DNA of 64,000 nt from Acidithiobacillus sp. (GTDB lineage: Bacteria > Pseudomonadota > Gammaproteobacteria > Acidithiobacillales > Acidithiobacillaceae). Below the pieces are notes generated by a model. It saw only the letters and a program-made list of their open reading frames with translations. It did no database searches and was not told the DNA's origin. The position numbers and the translations under genes are program-made. This document shows, piece after piece, positions 59,833-64,000 of the stretch (position 1 is the stretch's first letter; every line of letters begins with the position of its first letter). The stretch spans positions 62,001 to 126,000 of the forward strand of contig NZ_JAGDWX010000036.1 in assembly GCF_023256195.1 (NCBI RefSeq). Direction: 5' to 3'.

Positions 59833-61575
59833 ATGACTGGCCTCCAAACGACCATGGATCGCTCCAGTGCAGAACTGGAGCAGGAGATCTCGGGTGCAGA
59901 GATCGTCGTGCGCGCCCTGCGCGACGAGGGAGTCGAGTTCGTATTCGGTTATCCCGGTGGCGCAGTGCTCTACATCTACGACGAGCTGGCCAAACAGGAG
60001 GAGCTGAAGCACATCCTCGTGCGCCATGAGCAGGCCGCCGTGCATGCTGCCGACGCCTACGCTCGCGCCACGGGTCGGGTCGGTGTGGCGCTGGTCACCA
60101 GTGGCCCCGGTGCTACCAATGCCGTTACCGGCATCGCCACGGCCTACATGGATTCCGTGCCCCTGGTGATCATTACCGGGCAGGTGCCGGTGGCGCTCAT
60201 CGGCAACGATGCCTTTCAGGAAGTGGACACCGTCGGTATCACCCGGCCCTGCACCAAGCACAATTTCCTGGTGAAGGATGTGGCCGATCTGGCCAACACC
60301 CTGAAGACGGCCTTTTTCCTGGCGGCCTCGGGGCGGCCCGGGCCGGTGCTGGTGGATATCCCCAAGGACATCACCGTCAAGCGCTGTGCCTACCGCTATC
60401 CCGACAAGGTGCAGCTGCGCTCTTACAAGCCCACGGTGAAGGGACACGCGGGACAGGTGCGCAAGGCGGTGCAGCTCATTGCCAGCGCCGAGCGGCCGAT
60501 GTTCTATACCGGCGGCGGCATCATCCTCGGCAACGCGGCCGAGGCATTGACGGGCTTCGTCCGCCACCTTGGCGCGCCCATCACCAATACCCTCATGGGT
60601 CTCGGCGGATTTCCGGCCAGTGACCCGCAGTTTCTGGGCATGCTGGGCATGCACGGCACCTTTGAGGCCAACATGGCGGTGCAGCACAGCGATGTGCTCA
60701 TCGCTCTGGGTGCGCGCTTCGACGATCGGGTGACAGGCAATCTGGAGGCCTTCGCGCCCCACGCACGCATCGTCCACGTCGACGTCGATCCCTCGTCCAT
60801 CTCCAAGAACGTCAAGGTGGATGTTCCCATCGTCGGCGATCTGGCCATGGTGCTTGCAGAGATGGATCAAGCCTGGCGCGAGGGCGGTTATCGTCTCGAT
60901 CCGGCAGCACTCAAGGCCTGGTGGGAGCAGATAGCGGCTTGGCGGGCACGGGACTGTCTGCGTTACGAACAGGGCGACAGCATCATCAAGCCTCAGTATG
61001 TGGTGCAGAAGCTGCACGAGCTGACGGGCGGCGACGCCATCGTCACCTCCGACGTTGGCCAGCACCAGATGTGGGCGGCGCAGTTCTACGGTTTCGACGC
61101 CCCGCGCCGCTGGATCAACAGCGGCGGCCTCGGCACCATGGGTTACGGTCTGCCGGCGGCCATGGGGGCACAGCTGGCGGATCCGGAGCGCACGGTGATC
61201 TGCATCACCGGTGAGGGCAGTATCCAGATGAACATTCAGGAACTGTCCACCTGCCTGCAGCATCGTCTACCCATCAAGGTCGCCTGCCTCAACAACCATT
61301 ATCTCGGTATGGTCCGGCAGTGGCAGGAGTTCTTCTACGAGAGCCGTTACGCCATGAGCTATGTCGATGCCTTGCCGGACTTCGTCAAGCTGGCGGAGGC
61401 CTACGGGCACGTCGGTCTGCGTGCCGATCGGCCCGCCGATGTCGAGCCGGTGATCCGCGAAGCCCTGCGCCTCAAGGATCGTCTGGTCTTCATGGACTTT
61501 CAGGTGGATCCCACGGAGAATGTCTATCCCATGGTGCCGGCCGGTGCCGCTCTCTCGGATATGATTCTCCTCTGA
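59833..61575 (+). CDS. ilvB: Acetolactate synthase large subunit
   Basis: 580 residues. ThDP-activating Glu in LVRHEQAAVHAADAYARA, and the cofactor motif GEGSIQMNIQEL...LNN. It condenses pyruvate (or pyruvate with 2-oxobutyrate), the first common step of valine, leucine and isoleucine synthesis. First gene of ilvB-ilvH-ilvC. Confidence 0.96.
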   Translation: MTGLQTTMDRSSAELEQEISGAEIVVRALRDEGVEFVFGYPGGAVLYIYDELAKQEELKHILVRHEQAAVHAADAYARATGRVGVALVTSGPGATNAVTGIATAYMDSVPLVIITGQVPVALIGNDAFQEVDTVGITRPCTKHNFLVKDVADLANTLKTAFFLAASGRPGPVLVDIPKDITVKRCAYRYPDKVQLRSYKPTVKGHAGQVRKAVQLIASAERPMFYTGGGIILGNAAEALTGFVRHLGAPITNTLMGLGGFPASDPQFLGMLGMHGTFEANMAVQHSDVLIALGARFDDRVTGNLEAFAPHARIVHVDVDPSSISKNVKVDVPIVGDLAMVLAEMDQAWREGGYRLDPAALKAWWEQIAAWRARDCLRYEQGDSIIKPQYVVQKLHELTGGDAIVTSDVGQHQMWAAQFYGFDAPRRWINSGGLGTMGYGLPAAMGAQLADPERTVICITGEGSIQMNIQELSTCLQHRLPIKVACLNNHYLGMVRQWQEFFYESRYAMSYVDALPDFVKLAEAYGHVGLRADRPADVEPVIREALRLKDRLVFMDFQVDPTENVYPMVPAGAALSDMILL

Positions 61576-61576
61576 C

Positions 61577-62071
61577 ATGCAGAGTCCTCGTCACATCATC
61601 TCGATCCTTCTGGAAAACGAATCCGGCGCCCTGTCGCGGGTCGCCGGCCTGTTCTCCGCCCGGGGCTACAACATCGAAGCCATGACCGTAGCCCCCACTC
61701 ACGACCCCAGCATCTCGCGCATGACCGTGGTTACCCGCGGCTCCGAGGAGATCATGGAGCAGGTGTTGAAGCAGCTGAACAAGCTCGTGGAGGTGATCCG
61801 CGTCCACGATCTTACCGACGGTCCCCACATCGAGCGGGAACTCATGCTCATCAAGGTGCACGCCGTCGGTCCCGATCGGGAGGAGGTGAAGCGTCTGGCC
61901 GACATCTTCCGTGGACGCATCATCGACGTCACCGACCGCTCCTATACCATCGAGCTCACCGGCACCGGCGAAAAGCTGGACGCGTTTCTGAGCGCCCTGG
62001 ATCCGGGCATGGTCATCGAGGTGGTACGCAGCGGCGCCAGCGCCATTGCCCGCGGCTCTCGCAGCATCTGA
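61577..62071 (+). CDS. ilvH: Acetolactate synthase small (regulatory) subunit
   Basis: 164 residues with the ACT domain HIISILLENESGALSRVAGLFSARGYNIEAM and the second regulatory domain. It binds valine and activates IlvB. Starts one base after ilvB. Confidence 0.95.
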   Translation: MQSPRHIISILLENESGALSRVAGLFSARGYNIEAMTVAPTHDPSISRMTVVTRGSEEIMEQVLKQLNKLVEVIRVHDLTDGPHIERELMLIKVHAVGPDREEVKRLADIFRGRIIDVTDRSYTIELTGTGEKLDAFLSALDPGMVIEVVRSGASAIARGSRSI

Positions 62072-63130
<1,059 letters not shown>

Positions 63131-63202
63131 GGACATTCCCACCATGCAGGTCGGTTTTGCGGTGCGCGCCGGGCAGATCCGTCGGAGCGACGGGTACGGG
63201 AC

Positions 63203-63913
63203 ATGGTCCTGGCCTGCACCGCAGGGCAGACCGCCGCGGCCAGCCCAGTCATGAATCCGCAGGCGAGGATCCTCGGCATCGCACGAGAGGGCTGGCCCTT
63301 CGTGGTCATCTTTGTCGCCTTCACCGCGCTGGTCTGGGCCCTGGCGGGCTTCTGGTGGAGCCTGCCCCTGCTGCTGCTCAGTCTCTTCAGTCTGCAATTC
63401 TTCCGCGATCCGCGTCGGCCACTGCCGGCGGCCACGCGTGGCGGTGTGCTTTGTCCCGCCGACGGGCGGGTCATCGCCATCGAGCAGGTGGAGGATCCCT
63501 ATCTGCAGCGACCGGCCATCAAGGTCAGTATTTTCATGAACGTCTTTGACGTGCACGTCAATCGCACGCCGGTGGCCGGCGTGGTGCAGGGCGCCTGGTA
63601 TTTCCCGGGGCGTTTCTTCAATGCGGCCTTGGCCAAGGCGTCCCTCGAAAACGAGCGTAACGCGCTCTGGCTGCAAAGCGGTGATGGGCAGGATGTGACG
63701 GTGGTCCAGGTGGCGGGTCTCGTGGCCCGCCGCATTCTCTGCTATCTGCGTCCCGGCGACCGGGCGGAGTTGGGCGGAAGGCTCGGCTTCATTCGTTTTG
63801 GCTCGCGGGTAGATACCTATCTCCCTCTCGGAAGCGAGTTGCGGGTGAGTCTGGGGGATCGGGTGCGTTCGGGTGCCCAATGGCTGGCCGTTTTGCCCGA
63901 GACCCAGGCGTGA
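63203..63913 (+). CDS. psd: Phosphatidylserine decarboxylase (short form)
   Basis: Up to 236 residues; the family start may be ATG 63251 (220 residues). N-terminal membrane helices, then CPADGRVIAIEQVE, SIFMNVFDVHVNRTPVAG and the self-cleavage site in RFGSRVDTYL, where the Ser becomes the pyruvoyl group. It makes phosphatidylethanolamine. It continues the ilv operon and overlaps pssA by 4 bases. Confidence 0.92.
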   Translation: MVLACTAGQTAAASPVMNPQARILGIAREGWPFVVIFVAFTALVWALAGFWWSLPLLLLSLFSLQFFRDPRRPLPAATRGGVLCPADGRVIAIEQVEDPYLQRPAIKVSIFMNVFDVHVNRTPVAGVVQGAWYFPGRFFNAALAKASLENERNALWLQSGDGQDVTVVQVAGLVARRILCYLRPGDRAELGGRLGFIRFGSRVDTYLPLGSELRVSLGDRVRSGAQWLAVLPETQA

Positions 63914-64000
63914 AGGCACGCTATCCGCGCCGCGGCGTCTATCTCCTGCCCAATCTGTTTACGACGGCCAGCCTTTTTGCGGCCTTTTACGCCATCGTCG
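63910..64000 (+). CDS. pssA: CDP-diacylglycerol-serine O-phosphatidyltransferase, 3' end outside window
   Basis: Only the first 30 codons are visible, from GTG 63910 (GTGA overlap with psd). YLLPNLFTTASLFAAFYAIV is the typical first helix of PssA. Position right after psd strongly supports the call: it would make phosphatidylserine, the Psd substrate. Confidence 0.85.
   Translation, partial: MKARYPRRGVYLLPNLFTTASLFAAFYAIV

Noticed and set aside
60900-61260. GEG instead of GDG in the thiamine-diphosphate motif of IlvB
   Set aside because: To my knowledge GEGSIQM is common in proteobacterial acetolactate synthases, so it is not taken as a lost active site.

Overview
The window is GC-rich chromosomal DNA from a gammaproteobacterium-like organism. 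Gene content and order fit an acidophilic sulfur oxidiser of the Acidithiobacillus type: a DsrE-like sulfur-carrier protein, Tat-exported molybdo- and multicopper oxidases, hisZ between hflKC and purA, a ThyX-type thymidylate synthase, PhoB-type boxes, and ilvBHC joined to psd/pssA. The genus is an inference from gene order and protein resemblance; no rRNA or tRNA gene is present to anchor it.

Layout. 1-3.3 kb: end of an Ftr1-like membrane protein, a secreted RNase T2 and a Tat-exported phosphoesterase/phospholipase C. 3.4-7.5 kb: outer-membrane channel plus HlyD/EmrA adaptor without an inner-membrane pump, then an FAD-dependent ferredoxin reductase-like protein. 7.6-10.3 kb: a Yip1 membrane protein divergent from a CueO-like multicopper oxidase. 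10.5-20.5 kb: the conserved ndk-rlmN-pilW-rodZ-ispG-hisS-yfgM-bamB-der run, followed by a small membrane protein and SixA. 20.6-22.4 kb: a DsrE-like protein, then a b561-like membrane protein with a MsrP-like molybdoprotein. 22.4-25.7 kb: pstSCA behind a PhoB-box array. 25.7-29.1 kb (minus): ppc-maf. 29.4-35.6 kb: hfq-hflX-hflK-hflC-hisZ-purA. 35.6-37.4 kb: a second PhoB-box array driving an OlsB-like and an OlsA-like acyltransferase. 37.6-44.5 kb (minus): gltBD then hemE. 44.6-47.6 kb: a loose, gene-poor patch with a lipoprotein, an exported protein, a metallophosphoesterase, hairpins and a duplicated ribosome-binding region. 47.6-56.5 kb (minus): pilMNOPQ-aroK-aroB-thyX-dgt. 56.7-59.7 kb: tadA-yjbQ-hypothetical-short mutS2. 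59.8-64 kb: ilvB-ilvH-ilvC-psd-pssA (cut by the window end).

How the parts work together. Most of the window is housekeeping, in tightly coupled operons with many ATGA or GTGA overlaps. The best-supported regulatory story is phosphate limitation. Two near-identical arrays of 11-bp-spaced TGTCATA repeats precede pstS and the ols-like pair, which suggests that phosphate uptake and replacement of phospholipids by phosphorus-free ornithine lipids are switched on together. The RNase T2 and phosphoesterase at the left edge could feed the same need, but no Pho box was seen in front of them. The least explained region is 44.6-47.6 kb.
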